Positions 1-7,871 are shown, counted from the stretch's first letter. The stretch is DNA of 62,145 bases from Croceibacterium_A sp035626815 (GCA_035626815.1 DASPMY010000028.1:1-62145), one strand, 5' to 3'. Numbers and translations: made by a program. Notes: generated by a model not told the origin, from the sequence alone.

Positions 1-148
1 GCGGGTTCAGGGATTTCAGCAGCGCCTGCTCCTCGGCCGTCCCGTTCGGCCCGGCCTCGACGGAGGTCCAGGGCAGGCCCAAGAGCTCCAGCGCCCCCTC
101 GACGAGGGTGGAGCCATAGCCGGGCGAACCGTAGACGGTGAAAGTCAC
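1..148 (-). CDS. Glutathione S-transferase, N-terminal part (cut by window edge)
   Basis: Reading leftwards from a GTG at 146-148, the frame stays open to the window edge and gives about 49 residues. The start VTFTVYGSPGYGSTLVEGAL resembles the beta-alpha-beta thioredoxin fold of GST N-terminal domains, followed by a helix, a second strand (GLPWTSVE) and an ALLKSLNP segment close to the usual NP(x)G-type loop. The C-terminal helical domain is outside the window. The gene is divergent from nrdB with about 108 bp between them. Substrate cannot be inferred. Confidence 0.6.
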   Translation of the reverse strand, partial: MTFTVYGSPGYGSTLVEGALELLGLPWTSVEAGPNGTAEEQALLKSLNP

Positions 149-256
149 CGCTTGTCCCCAGACCCCAAGATTTTGTGAACACCTGCGGCGCTAGACCCCA
201 CTGGTTGATCTCCGTCCGATGCTGCTAGGTTGGATTCGCTGTCTCAGGGTCCCGCA

Positions 257-1360
257 ATGAACGCCTTCGTCCCCGCTTCGTCCATCATTCCCTCCACGCC
301 CGGCCTGCTGACGCCGTCGGCGGCCTACAAGCCGTTCCGGTATCCGTGGGCCTTCGACATGTGGAAGAAGCAGCAGCAGGTCCACTGGATGCCGGAAGAG
401 GTGCCGCTGGGCGAGGACTGCAAGGACTGGGCGGCCAATCTCGACGACGGCGAGCGCAATCTGCTGACCCAGATATTCCGCTTCTTTACCCAGGCGGACA
501 TCGAGGTCCAGGACAACTACATGGAGCGCTACGGCCGGGTGTTCAAACCGACCGAGGTGAAGATGATGCTGGCCGCCTTCGCCAATATGGAAACGGTTCA
601 CATCGCCGCCTACGCCCTGCTGCTCGAGACCATCGGCATGCCCGAGGCCGAATTCGGCGCCTTCATGGAATACGACGCCCTGCGGGCCAAGCACGACTAC
701 ATGGGCCAGTTCGGAGTCGATTCGAACGCCGACATCGCCCGGACCCTGGCCATGTTCGGCGGCTTCGCCGAGGGGCTTCAGCTGTTCGCCAGCTTCGCCA
801 TGCTGATGAACTTCCCGCGCCAGAACAAGATGAAGGGGATGGGCCAGATCGTCAGCTGGTCGGTGCGCGACGAGAGCCTCCACTGCGAGGGCATCACCCG
901 CCTGTTCCACGCCTTCTGCGCCGAGCGGAAGTGCCTGACCCGGTCGGTCAAGGAAGACATCATCGATGCCTGCCAGAAGACCGTGCGGCTGGAGGACGCG
1001 TTCATCGACCTCGCCTTCGAGCAGGGCCCGGTGCCGGGGATGACCGCCAGGGAGATCAAGAAGTACATCCGCTACATCGCCGACTGGCGCCTCGGCCAGC
1101 TCGGCCTGCCGGCGATCTACATGGTCGACGACCACCCGCTCCCGTGGCTCGCCCCGCTGCTCAACGGCGTCGAGCACGCCAACTTCTTCGAGACCCGCGC
1201 GACCGAGTACTCGAAGGCCGCGACCCGGGGGAACTGGAACGACGTGTGGGCGAGCTTCGACAACCGGGCGAAGGCGAAGACCAGCGCGGCGAACGCGGCG
1301 GACGAGGGCGATGGGCCGGGGCTGTTCGGCGACGTGAGCGGAGCGCAGGCGGCGGAGTGA
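257..1360 (+). CDS. nrdB: Ribonucleoside-diphosphate reductase, beta (R2) subunit
   Basis: Class I ribonucleotide reductase small subunit, which houses the di-iron/tyrosyl radical centre used by the large subunit to make dNTPs. The 367-residue protein has the R2 helical bundle with metal-ligand segments: an early RNLLTQIFRFFTQADIEVQD stretch, an ExxH pair in METVHIAAY and a second one in RDESLHCEG. An in-frame TTG lies nine codons upstream, but ATG 257 (MNAFVPASS) gives a more natural N-terminus. The large subunit nrdA is not beside it in this window. Length is slightly above the common 340-350 residues because of an Ala-rich tail (AKTSAANAADEG). Confidence 0.9.
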   Translation: MNAFVPASSIIPSTPGLLTPSAAYKPFRYPWAFDMWKKQQQVHWMPEEVPLGEDCKDWAANLDDGERNLLTQIFRFFTQADIEVQDNYMERYGRVFKPTEVKMMLAAFANMETVHIAAYALLLETIGMPEAEFGAFMEYDALRAKHDYMGQFGVDSNADIARTLAMFGGFAEGLQLFASFAMLMNFPRQNKMKGMGQIVSWSVRDESLHCEGITRLFHAFCAERKCLTRSVKEDIIDACQKTVRLEDAFIDLAFEQGPVPGMTAREIKKYIRYIADWRLGQLGLPAIYMVDDHPLPWLAPLLNGVEHANFFETRATEYSKAATRGNWNDVWASFDNRAKAKTSAANAADEGDGPGLFGDVSGAQAAE

Positions 1361-1363
1361 GTC

Positions 1364-2131
1364 GTGGGCGAGGAGAAGAAGTCTCTCGACGTCCTGGGCA
1401 TCAAGCCTCTCTCCGACGCTGCGTTGGTCGTCGTTCAAGGAGTGGTTGATGGGGCGGGTGCGTTTCTTGGTCGCATCTGCCTTCCGGCTGCTGAGGAACT
1501 AGGGCTGCTCCTCAAGGACAAGGTCTCTGCATGGAGGGCTCGGAACGCAGCGGCGATAAGCCTCGAGGCAAAAAAGATTCTTGAAACCGAAGGCAAAGAG
1601 GATGTTCACGCACACCCGCGAATTGTTGGGAAGATCATCGAGGAAGGGTCCTGGGAAGACGATCCTGATTTGCAAAAGTTGTGGGCTGGCTTGTTGGCCA
1701 GCTCGTGCAGCCAAGACGGGCGAGATCAAAGCAACCTAATTTTTATCAATCTTTTGAAACAAATGACGTCGTCCGAGGTCAAGCTAGTTAATTATGCTTG
1801 CGAGCGTTCTAAGAAAAAGCTGACGGGAAATGGCTTGATAGTAGCCGACGGAGACTTCGCGATAAGTACTGAAGAGGTTCAGAATATCCTAGGAACTAGT
1901 GATATTCATCAAGCTGACGTTGAAATGGATCATTTGAGGGAAATCGGCATTCTGAGCACTTATTCCGGATTTCGATATGAGCACGGGCCCGCCGATATAA
2001 CGCCATCAGCCTTGGCACTTCACCTGTACGTTCGGTGCCAAGGTAAGTCCCTCTCTCCAATTGAGTTTTACGGCCTTTCGGAAGCCACGGCCACGCCAGC
2101 GAATAGCATCGTTCCGGTGACTGATCCTTAG
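1364..2131 (+). CDS. Abi-alpha/DUF4393-like protein, probably acquired
   Basis: A 255-residue protein from a GTG three bases after the nrdB stop. The N-terminal half has a hydrophobic Gly/Ala-rich helix (VVQGVVDGAGAFLG), then LLLKDKVSAWRARNA, then EEGSWEDDPDLQKLWAGLLA. This last stretch matches the conserved core I associate with the DUF4393 / abortive-infection-alpha family. The C-terminal half looks like a winged-helix-type domain (EVQNILG, HLREIGIL). Codon use is much AT-richer than both neighbours (many AAA, TTA, ATT, AGT codons), suggesting horizontal transfer. It converges on an HNH nuclease gene, so a defence role is plausible but not shown. No database search was possible. Confidence 0.6.
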   Translation: MGEEKKSLDVLGIKPLSDAALVVVQGVVDGAGAFLGRICLPAAEELGLLLKDKVSAWRARNAAAISLEAKKILETEGKEDVHAHPRIVGKIIEEGSWEDDPDLQKLWAGLLASSCSQDGRDQSNLIFINLLKQMTSSEVKLVNYACERSKKKLTGNGLIVADGDFAISTEEVQNILGTSDIHQADVEMDHLREIGILSTYSGFRYEHGPADITPSALALHLYVRCQGKSLSPIEFYGLSEATATPANSIVPVTDP

Positions 2132-2163
2132 ATTTCAGTACCTTTGAAGTACACCACTCGAAG

Positions 2164-3324
2164 CTACGCCGCAAACTCGTGCCGCTCACGGTGCCAAGCC
2201 AAATACCTGGGATGGGGTCGGTTCTCGTTCGCGGGTAAACGCGCCCGCCGGTCAGGGTAGATTAGCTTCTCCACGCTCGCGACATCGTTGATCTTGGTCG
2301 ACAGCAGGATATCGCCCGCGTCGCTCAGCGACAGGAAGCCGCGGTCGAACATCCAGTGCACGGTTCCCGACAGCGCGATGCCGTTGCTCGCCTTGTCCGA
2401 TCCGCCGTGCTCGACACCGATGATGTGCGCGGCCTGCACTTCGGCGCGTCCGCCGCCGTTGATCAGCCGCATCCCGGTCAGCGCGCAGCGGCATTCGTAG
2501 GCATCCAGCACGCGCTTGCGGAACTGGCGGTCGCGCACCTTGCGGCTGGTCAGCACGGTGTCGCGCTCGACCGGGCCGAGGAACGGCTCCTGCTCCTCGT
2601 GCACGCTGGCGGGCATCGGCTCCTCATCGTCCTCGCGCGGCAGCAGGTCTTCCTCCTCGATCAGCCCCAGCCCGACGATGCGGTCGAAATCCTCGTCCGA
2701 AATGGCGCGGATCGACTGGATGGCGCGGCCGTTGTTGAGCCTTCCATCGGCTTGGAGCAGCCCGCGCTCGACGGCCTGCCCGTCGTACTGAAAGGGCACG
2801 TCGCACCCGAACTCGAGATAAGTGCCGGGCTCGATCAACGCGAGGAACATGGCCGCATCGGTGGGGTCGCGCACGATCTCCTCCACGCGCGCCAACGCGT
2901 AGTAGCCTCGCGGTCCCGACCGGCGCGGCTCCTGGTAGACGATCCATTGCCCGACCGAGCGCGCCGCTGCATTCAGCCATTGCGGCCCGAAGCGATAGAA
3001 GCGGTCGGGCTCATCCGCATAGATCGAGTGCGAGCCGACCACGAACACGCACTTGCTCGGCGAGGCGAGCGGCAGGAAGGCCGCCCCGGCCTTGAGACGG
3101 TAGTGCCCGCCGCCGAGGAATTCGAGACCGCCGCGATCGCGCAACTGCTGCAGCTCCCGGCGCAGCGTGGCGTCGGGCGTCGCCCCGCGCGTCCCGGTCT
3201 CGCGCACGATCCGGTCGAGCTCGGCGTCGATCAGCTGCGCGAGCGTGAACTCCGCGCTGCCCGAGCGAGCCACCAAGCGGGCCACGGCAAGCTCGACCGA
3301 ACTGGGCCAGATTCCGCCCGCCAC
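2164..3324 (-). CDS. HNH endonuclease with N-terminal winged helix, possible modification-dependent restriction enzyme
   Basis: 386 residues from a GTG. Three parts are visible. Residues ~1-75 look like a winged helix ending TLRRELQQLRDRGGLEFLGG, a pattern seen in several restriction endonucleases. Residues ~85-215 form a beta-rich middle (FVVGSHSIYADEPDRFYRF, GQWIVYQEPRR, GYYALARVEEI) that looks like a PUA/EVE-type modified-base or RNA reader. Residues ~265-345 are an HNH nuclease (C-R-CALTG, AAHIIGVEHGGSD, NGIALSGTVHWMFD). The combination suggests a type IV-like modification-dependent nuclease; the reader assignment is inference. It is convergent with the DUF4393-like gene, stops 32 bp apart. 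Confidence 0.75.
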   Translation of the reverse strand: MAGGIWPSSVELAVARLVARSGSAEFTLAQLIDAELDRIVRETGTRGATPDATLRRELQQLRDRGGLEFLGGGHYRLKAGAAFLPLASPSKCVFVVGSHSIYADEPDRFYRFGPQWLNAAARSVGQWIVYQEPRRSGPRGYYALARVEEIVRDPTDAAMFLALIEPGTYLEFGCDVPFQYDGQAVERGLLQADGRLNNGRAIQSIRAISDEDFDRIVGLGLIEEEDLLPREDDEEPMPASVHEEQEPFLGPVERDTVLTSRKVRDRQFRKRVLDAYECRCALTGMRLINGGGRAEVQAAHIIGVEHGGSDKASNGIALSGTVHWMFDRGFLSLSDAGDILLSTKINDVASVEKLIYPDRRARLPANENRPHPRYLAWHRERHEFAA

Positions 3325-3361
3325 CGCTTTCCTCCCGCGCGATGGCTGCCATCATGCGCGA

Positions 3362-3550
3362 ATGACGGAAGCAGCGAAAGCGCCAAGAATTCGGATCGTC
3401 TGCGGCACTTGCGGCTCGACGAATGTGTCGCGCGACGCGTGGGCAGACTGGGACGACAAGACGCAGCAATGGGTCCTGGGTGCAGTGGCCGATTACGGGC
3501 ATTGTCACGACTGCGAGGGAGAAAGTCGCCTCGAGGAACAACCTCTGTAG
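3362..3550 (+). CDS. Small zinc-ribbon protein
   Basis: A 62-residue protein from ATG 3362, divergent from the HNH gene with only 37 bp between starts. Two CxxC knuckles (CGTC near residue 15 and CHDC near residue 49) flank a Trp/Asp-rich segment, DAWADWDDKTQQWVLGAV, which is recognisable from small conserved alphaproteobacterial proteins of unknown role. It probably binds one zinc. An upstream in-frame extension exists but runs through the HNH coding region on the other strand and is rejected. Confidence 0.65.
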   Translation: MTEAAKAPRIRIVCGTCGSTNVSRDAWADWDDKTQQWVLGAVADYGHCHDCEGESRLEEQPL

Positions 3551-3574
3551 TCCTAGGCCGCGGTTCCTCGCTCC

Positions 3575-3670
3575 CGCCACCCACTGCCCTTCGGTCGGCA
3601 TCACTGTCGATCCGCAGCCGCGGGCGCTCGTGCCGTCGATCCAGCGCGCCAGCCCTCGCCAACCATCCGC
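3575..3670 (-). pseudogene. Fragment of a peptidase-like conserved protein (older copy)
   Basis: Read on the minus strand, this stretch encodes pieces in two frames (GLARWID, then HERPRLRIDSDADRRAVG) that align with the C-terminal part of the remnant at 5312-5611 (HERPQRRIDSHAAPKGRWV). The DNA match runs over roughly 70 bp with a few substitutions and indels. It is the most decayed member of a duplicated pair and has no usable frame. The rest of 3551-3755 holds nothing else I can recognise. Confidence 0.55.
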
Positions 3671-3755
3671 TTCCGCATGCGCGTTGTCGAACGCCGGCCC
3701 CACGCCCGCCATCACGCCCCTTGCCTCCACCCCGCGCGCTGCTAGCCTCGTCGCC

Positions 3756-4238
3756 ATGAAGCGTCAGCTCGCCTTTGCGCTCGCCACGCTGCTTGCGGCG
3801 GCCGTCCCGTTCACCGCCGCGCTGGCGCAGGACGCCGGCGAGGACCAGGTCTATCAGGTCGACGCCGACGATCCGGTCATGGATGCGGCCATCGCCGAGG
3901 CCCAGCGGACTCTGCCGGACTTTCTCGCCCTGCTCGCCGAGCCGCCCGCGGGCACCAGCGAGTTCATGATCAAATACCCGCTGGCCGGCTGGGAGCACAT
4001 CTGGGTCGACAACCTGACGATCGAGGGCGAAGCGATCGCCGGCGCTCTCGCCAACACTCCGGTGGAGGAGGGATACCAGTTTGGCCAACGCGTCAGCGTG
4101 CCGCTCGCGGAGATCAGCGACTGGGCCTACCGCGCGGCCAACGGCGTGATGCAGGGCCACCGCACGACGCGGGTGCTGCTCGGTCAGGCTCCGGACGAGA
4201 TGGCCGCCGCCATCCTCGCGGACTTCGGCTGGGACTGA
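3756..4238 (+). CDS. Exported DUF2314 domain protein
   Basis: 160 residues starting at ATG 3756 with a Sec signal peptide (MKRQLAFALATLLAAAVPFT, cleavage near AALAQD). The mature part carries the DUF2314 pattern: IKYPLAGWEHIWVDNL, then GALANTP, then FGQRVSVPLAEISDWAYRA. Members bind no known ligand; the role is unknown. The gene is bracketed by gene remnants on the opposite strand. Confidence 0.75.
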   Translation: MKRQLAFALATLLAAAVPFTAALAQDAGEDQVYQVDADDPVMDAAIAEAQRTLPDFLALLAEPPAGTSEFMIKYPLAGWEHIWVDNLTIEGEAIAGALANTPVEEGYQFGQRVSVPLAEISDWAYRAANGVMQGHRTTRVLLGQAPDEMAAAILADFGWD

Positions 4239-4244
4239 GCTCGC

Positions 4245-4575
4245 CTAACACCAGCCGCCGCGATACCCCCGCCACTCCTCCGCCAGCCTTTCGTCGACCA
4301 GCACCGCGCCCAGGCTCTCGCCGTCGCGGGTGACCGTGCGCAGCCGGCGGCCGTAGCGGTCGCGGTCGATCAGGGCGAGGGTGAAGGGGCCGGCGTTGAG
4401 CGGCACCTGGAGGCGGGCGGTCGCCTCGGCGCCGAGCTGGGCGTCGCGTGCGCACCCGGGGTCGCTGACCTCGGGGGTATTGATGTCGCGAGGCGGATCT
4501 TCTCGCCGGCGTAACAGAAGCTGTCGCCATCGAGTACGGCAGGCTGTCGCCGGTCCCGCGCGCCCGCCCTCACCG
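4245..4575 (-). pseudogene. Thermonuclease-family pseudogene (decayed copy of 5581-6288)
   Basis: The minus strand encodes DGDSFCYAGEKIRLA, then breaks frame (one base missing in the GTCGCGAGG region where the other copy has GTCGGCGAGG) and continues in another frame through the DRDRYGRRLRTVTRDGE-type segment to EEWRGYRGGWC and a stop. It aligns along its whole length with the copy at about 5668-5990. The N-terminal membrane anchor is absent. It preserves the probable native C-terminus that the other copy has lost. Confidence 0.75.
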
Positions 4576-4589
4576 CTACCGCCGATCGC

Positions 4590-5039
4590 CTAGAACAGCC
4601 AGCTCTCCGGCCTCGGCATCGGCTTGCCCTCGCCGGCTTTCACCAGCGACAGAATCGAGCGGATGCAGAACCACACCGCGCCGAGCAACCAGACCACTAT
4701 CGCGCCGACGAACACCAGCGGGAAGGCGGGCGATAACGCCCGGTCCTGCGCCGATTGATCGAACGCCGTGCCGAAGATAGTGGCGATCCACACGATGAAC
4801 ACGCCCAGGAACACGGCCAGCCCGATCCAGAAGGTGCGGATCAGGTAGCGGTAATGGCTCCTTTCCCATTCCTGCGTGTCCGCGTCGTTGCGCCAGATAT
4901 AGGCCAGCACCAAGCCGACGAAGACCGAGAACCCGAGGAAGATGTTGAGCAGGTAAAGCAACGCGACGATGGCCGGACGCGCGAGCGTGACTCCGGTTGG
5001 CGGCGGCGATTGCTGTTGCTGGGCGGTTGTCTGGTCCAT
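4590..5039 (-). CDS. DUF4870-like small membrane protein
   Basis: 149 residues with a Gln/Pro-rich cytoplasmic N-terminus and three predicted membrane segments (PAIVALLYLLNIFLGFSVFV; FWIGLAVFLGVFIVWIATIF; PLVFVGAIVVWLLGAVWFCI). Between the first two is EWERSHYRYLIRTFWI, a pattern common in DUF4870/Tic20-like proteins of this group. The start MDQTTAQQQQ has a GGGGACAG-type purine stretch upstream on the coding strand. Function unknown. Confidence 0.7.
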   Translation of the reverse strand: MDQTTAQQQQSPPPTGVTLARPAIVALLYLLNIFLGFSVFVGLVLAYIWRNDADTQEWERSHYRYLIRTFWIGLAVFLGVFIVWIATIFGTAFDQSAQDRALSPAFPLVFVGAIVVWLLGAVWFCIRSILSLVKAGEGKPMPRPESWLF

Positions 5040-5097
5040 CGGCCTGTCCCCTTGCGGCTGTGCCGTGGCTCTTACAGCGCAGGCGGCCGCATCGCAA

Positions 5098-5157
5098 AAA
5101 CCGCTGTCCTACACGCGCCCGATCTGCTCCATCCTGCGGGATGAAGACCGGGCTGCC
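5098..5157. repeat. Intergenic repeat, copy 1 (AAACCGCTGTCCTACA element)
   Basis: Sixteen bases AAACCGCTGTCCTACA are identical to 7245-7260, and similarity continues for about 45 bp through a GCGGATGAAG.CCCGG-type segment. The 272-bp gap 5040-5311 around it holds no convincing gene; a weak open frame begins in the element (MKTGLPRAVV) but shows no family features. Confidence 0.55.
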
Positions 5158-5311
5158 GCGGGCTGTCGTTGCGAACGAGTCGCGGCTCCCGCGCGCGATT
5201 CCGGCGAAAGTGTCGCCCGGCCAGATCGGCGGCAAGCGCTTGGCCGATAACGGAAATATCGCCAAAGCCCCGGGCGACACGCTGTCGCCTTTGTCGCGTT
5301 CGTCACCCGGT

Positions 5312-5611
5312 TCAGCGCACCCACCGCCCCTTGGGCGCGGCATGGCTGTCGATCCGCCGCTGCGGGCGCTCGTGCCACGGGATGTTGAGCGCCCAAGAGG
5401 TCGGGTAGAACCCCGCCGCCGAGTTCGGCAGGTTGTCGTCGATCCGGCGCGCCATCACCTGCCGGCCGCTGCCAGCTCCGGATCGTCGGGCGCGTCGAGC
5501 AGCCCGTGCACTGGCGCGATTCCGGATGCCGCCTGTCGCGATGAAGACGCTCGGCGACAGCCGCACCCGCCCGGGCTCGGTCAGCGTCGCGACGGTCGTG
5601 GGCTTGCGCAT
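5312..5611 (-). pseudogene. Internally deleted remnant of a peptidase-like conserved protein
   Basis: The reading frame starts MRKPTTVATLTEPGRVRLSP, typical of the N-terminus of a larger (about 220-260 residue) conserved proteobacterial protein I recall as M15/carboxypeptidase-like. It then jumps to the family's C-terminal part (RRIDDNLPNSAAGFYPTSWA, NIPWHERPQRRIDSHAAPKG). Roughly 140 central residues are missing and the junction region is Arg/Ala-rich and out of character. A second, worse remnant lies at 3575-3670. Family identification is from memory and moderate in certainty. Confidence 0.6.
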
Positions 5612-6288
5612 CGAGGGGTCCTCGCGAGACCGCAACATAGCCGGTGCGGCGCGCGGAGTCGCTCAGCACCAGCTCCCGCGATACCCCGCCATTCCTCGGC
5701 CAGCCCCTCGCCGACCAGCACCGCGCCGAGTCTCTCGCCGTCGCGGGTGACGGTGCGCAGCCGCCGGCCGTAGCGGTCGCGGTCGTCGCCCGACGCGGCC
5801 GGGCCGAGCGTGAACGGCCCGGCATTGAGCAGCGCGCGCAGCCGCGCGGTCGCCGCCGCGCCGAGCTCGGCCTCGCGGGCGCATTCGGGCGCGCTCGTCT
5901 CGGGGGTGTTGATGTCGGCGAGGCGGATCTTCTCGCCGGCGTACCAGAAGGTGTCGCCGTCGATCACGCAATCGCCGCCGGCGGCGCCGCGCCCGGCGCA
6001 CAGGGCGAACCGCGCCGTCTCGCGGTCGAGCGCGGTCGGCGGCGGCCGGTCGAAGCCGAGCGGCAGCGCCGGCGGGAAGCCCCACACGAACACCGCGGTG
6101 AACACCGCCAGCGGCGCCATCACCATGATCGGCGCGATTCGCAGGCGCCGCCGCCGCTGGCGCGGGCGGGCGCGGTCGCGGAACTTCAGGCGGCCCGGCT
6201 CGGTCCATGCGACCTCGCCATGGCCGCCCCCTCGCGCCCAGCGCGGCTTGCGGCGGAACGGGATCACGCTCGGCGGACGGCGGGCCAT
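5581..6288 (-). CDS. Membrane-anchored thermonuclease (SNase) family protein with altered C-terminus
   Basis: 235 residues. A basic cytoplasmic N-terminus (RARPRQRRRRLR) precedes one membrane anchor (~52-75, IMVMAPLAVFTAVFVWGF). The SNase core follows with VIDGDTFWYAGEKIRLADIN: its Asp, the Arg in IRL, Asp in ADI and the TPE Glu correspond to the SNase calcium and catalytic residues, and DRYGRRL supplies the second catalytic Arg. After LAEEWRG the frame departs from the ending kept in the duplicate (RGYRGGWC, stop): one base is missing in a G-run near 5681, and translation continues 30-odd residues (ERLRAPHRLCCGLARTPR). Real mutation or sequencing slip cannot be told apart here. Confidence 0.75.
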   Translation of the reverse strand: MARRPPSVIPFRRKPRWARGGGHGEVAWTEPGRLKFRDRARPRQRRRRLRIAPIMVMAPLAVFTAVFVWGFPPALPLGFDRPPPTALDRETARFALCAGRGAAGGDCVIDGDTFWYAGEKIRLADINTPETSAPECAREAELGAAATARLRALLNAGPFTLGPAASGDDRDRYGRRLRTVTRDGERLGAVLVGEGLAEEWRGIAGAGAERLRAPHRLCCGLARTPRCASPRPSRR

Positions 6289-6408
6289 GCCGCGGTTGTG
6301 CGCCGCGAACGGTCACCAGGCGATTAGGGGCGGCTACGGGGCGAGGTGGAGCGATTTCCGTCCGTTTCGGAGCTTGCGCCGTGCTATGGCCGGCGGCCGG
6401 AGGAGCCC

Positions 6409-7206
6409 ATGACGCCCGACAGCGCTTTCGCCGGCTCGATCCCGGCGCTTTACGACGAATGCCTGGTCCCGGTGCTGTTCGCGCCGTTCGCGGCGGACCT
6501 CGTCGCGCGCGCCGAGGCGCTGGCGCCGGGGGCGGTGCTCGAGCTGGCGGCGGGGACCGGGGCGGTCAGCCATGCGCTCGCTGCGGCGCTGCCCCGCGCG
6601 CGGATCGTCGCGACCGACCTCAACCCGGCGATGCTGGCGGTGGCGGCGGCGCGCGGCGCGGCCGCCAACCTGGCGTTCGAGCCGGCCGACGCGCAGTCGC
6701 TGCCGTTCCCGGCGCAACGGTTCGATCTCGTGCTGGCGCAATTCGGGGCGATGTTCTTCCCCGACAAGGCCGGCGCCTATGCCGAGGCGCGGCGCGTGCT
6801 CGCCCCGGGCGGCACGCTGCTGTTCAACGTGTGGGACCGGCTCGAGGCCAACACCGGCAGCGCGGCGATCCACCAGGCGGTGCGCGCCGTGCTGCCCGAG
6901 CCGAAGCCCGAGTTCATCGCCCGCACCCCGTTCGGCTACCACGACGCCGCGACGATCGAGGCCGACTTGCGCGCCGGCGGCTTCGCGCAGGTCGCGATCG
7001 AGCGCGTCGGTTTCGTCAGCCCGCCCGGCAGCGCCGCGGCGCTGGCGCGCGGCATGTGCCTCGGCAGCCCGCTCGCCAACGAGCTCGCGGCGCATCCGCC
7101 GGCGGCCCGCGAGCGCGCGCTGGCGGCTGCGCGCGAGGCCGCCGAGCGCGCCGAGGCGGAGCACGGCGGGCTCGCCATGGCGGCGCTGGTGATCGCCGCG
7201 CGCTAG
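6409..7206 (+). CDS. Class I SAM-dependent methyltransferase
   Basis: 265 residues from ATG 6409. Methyltransferase fold with motif I VLELAAGTGAVSHAL, acidic motif II IVATDLNPAML, DAQSLPF, the FDLVLAQFGAMFFPD strand and RRVLAPGGTLLFNVWD (motif post-II/III), as in UbiE/Methyltransf_11 proteins. The C-terminal 90 residues (YHDAATIEADLRAGGFAQV) match the accessory region of the same group. Substrate unknown. It is divergent from the thermonuclease gene across about 120 bp. Confidence 0.85.
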   Translation: MTPDSAFAGSIPALYDECLVPVLFAPFAADLVARAEALAPGAVLELAAGTGAVSHALAAALPRARIVATDLNPAMLAVAAARGAAANLAFEPADAQSLPFPAQRFDLVLAQFGAMFFPDKAGAYAEARRVLAPGGTLLFNVWDRLEANTGSAAIHQAVRAVLPEPKPEFIARTPFGYHDAATIEADLRAGGFAQVAIERVGFVSPPGSAAALARGMCLGSPLANELAAHPPAARERALAAAREAAERAEAEHGGLAMAALVIAAR

Positions 7207-7244
7207 CCGCGCCCGGCCTCCCGCGCCGCGATTCCCGCCTCGAG

Positions 7245-7304
7245 AAACCGCTGTCCTACAGGCGCGAAACCTGCCCTAACCTGGCGGATGAAGGCCCGGC
7301 CTCC
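7245..7304. repeat. Intergenic repeat, copy 2 (AAACCGCTGTCCTACA element)
   Basis: Second copy of the element at 5098-5157: the first 16 bases are identical and the following GCGGATGAAG segment is shared. It lies in the 233-bp gap between the methyltransferase and the next gene, where I see no other feature. Confidence 0.55.
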
Positions 7305-7439
7305 GCTCCCGGACACCGCCGATGCGCCGTCCGTGCGCCGCCGCACGACTTCGCCGCGGCGCGGAGCCGCCGCGCCGACCGAGCGAGCGTCCGGCGCCCG
7401 GGGCCGGAGGAGGCCGGTCGACCGCCGGGTGAGCGTCGC

Positions 7440-7871
7440 CTACTCGTCGTCGTCGTCGTCCCGGTCGGTGTCCGCCTGCACGTCGGCTTGCGCGCCGACG
7501 CCGGCTTGCGCCGCTGGGGTCTGAGTGCGCACGCTGGCCCCGGCATTGACGTTCGCCTCGGCGTCGGTCGCCTCGTCGGCCTTGTCGCCGGCCTCCTCGA
7601 CCGCCTCCTGGGCCCGCTCGGTCGCGTCGTCGACACGCTGGCGCGCACGGTCAGAGGCGCGCTGCGAGGTGCTGCGGACCCGGTCCACGGTCTGCTCGGC
7701 CGTGGTGCCGACGCCGTTGACGTCCGCGCCGGCCGAGCCGGTCACCCCGCCGGTGACGTCGCCCACCGTGCCGCCCACGCCGCCGGTGACGCCTCCGCCG
7801 ACTTGCGCCTGCGCGGCGCCGGCCGCGGCCAGCACGCTCGCGGCGGCGATCGAGATCAGAGTCTTGCGCAT
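7440..7871 (-). CDS. Exported Gly/Ala-rich protein with acidic tail
   Basis: 143 residues from ATG (7869-7871), preceded by a GGAGG ribosome site. A Sec signal peptide (MRKTLISIAAASVLAAAGAA, cleavage near AQAQ) leads into a Gly/Val/Thr-rich segment (GGGVTGGVGGTVGDVTGGVT), then an Arg/Ala/Glu-rich helix likely to form a coiled coil (RASDRARQRVDDATERAQEA), then a low-complexity end closing in DRDDDDDE. No known domain. Confidence 0.7.
   Translation of the reverse strand: MRKTLISIAAASVLAAAGAAQAQVGGGVTGGVGGTVGDVTGGVTGSAGADVNGVGTTAEQTVDRVRSTSQRASDRARQRVDDATERAQEAVEEAGDKADEATDAEANVNAGASVRTQTPAAQAGVGAQADVQADTDRDDDDDE

Noticed and set aside
191..1438. Long open frame on the minus strand opposite nrdB
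   Set aside because: It mirrors the codon bias of nrdB, is rich in Arg/Val/His/Gly with no domain, and spans a well-supported gene.
5010..5300. Possible small gene beginning MKTGLPRAVV near 5142
   Set aside because: No ribosome site or family features; start coincides with the intergenic repeat and reading is interrupted by the downstream remnant region.
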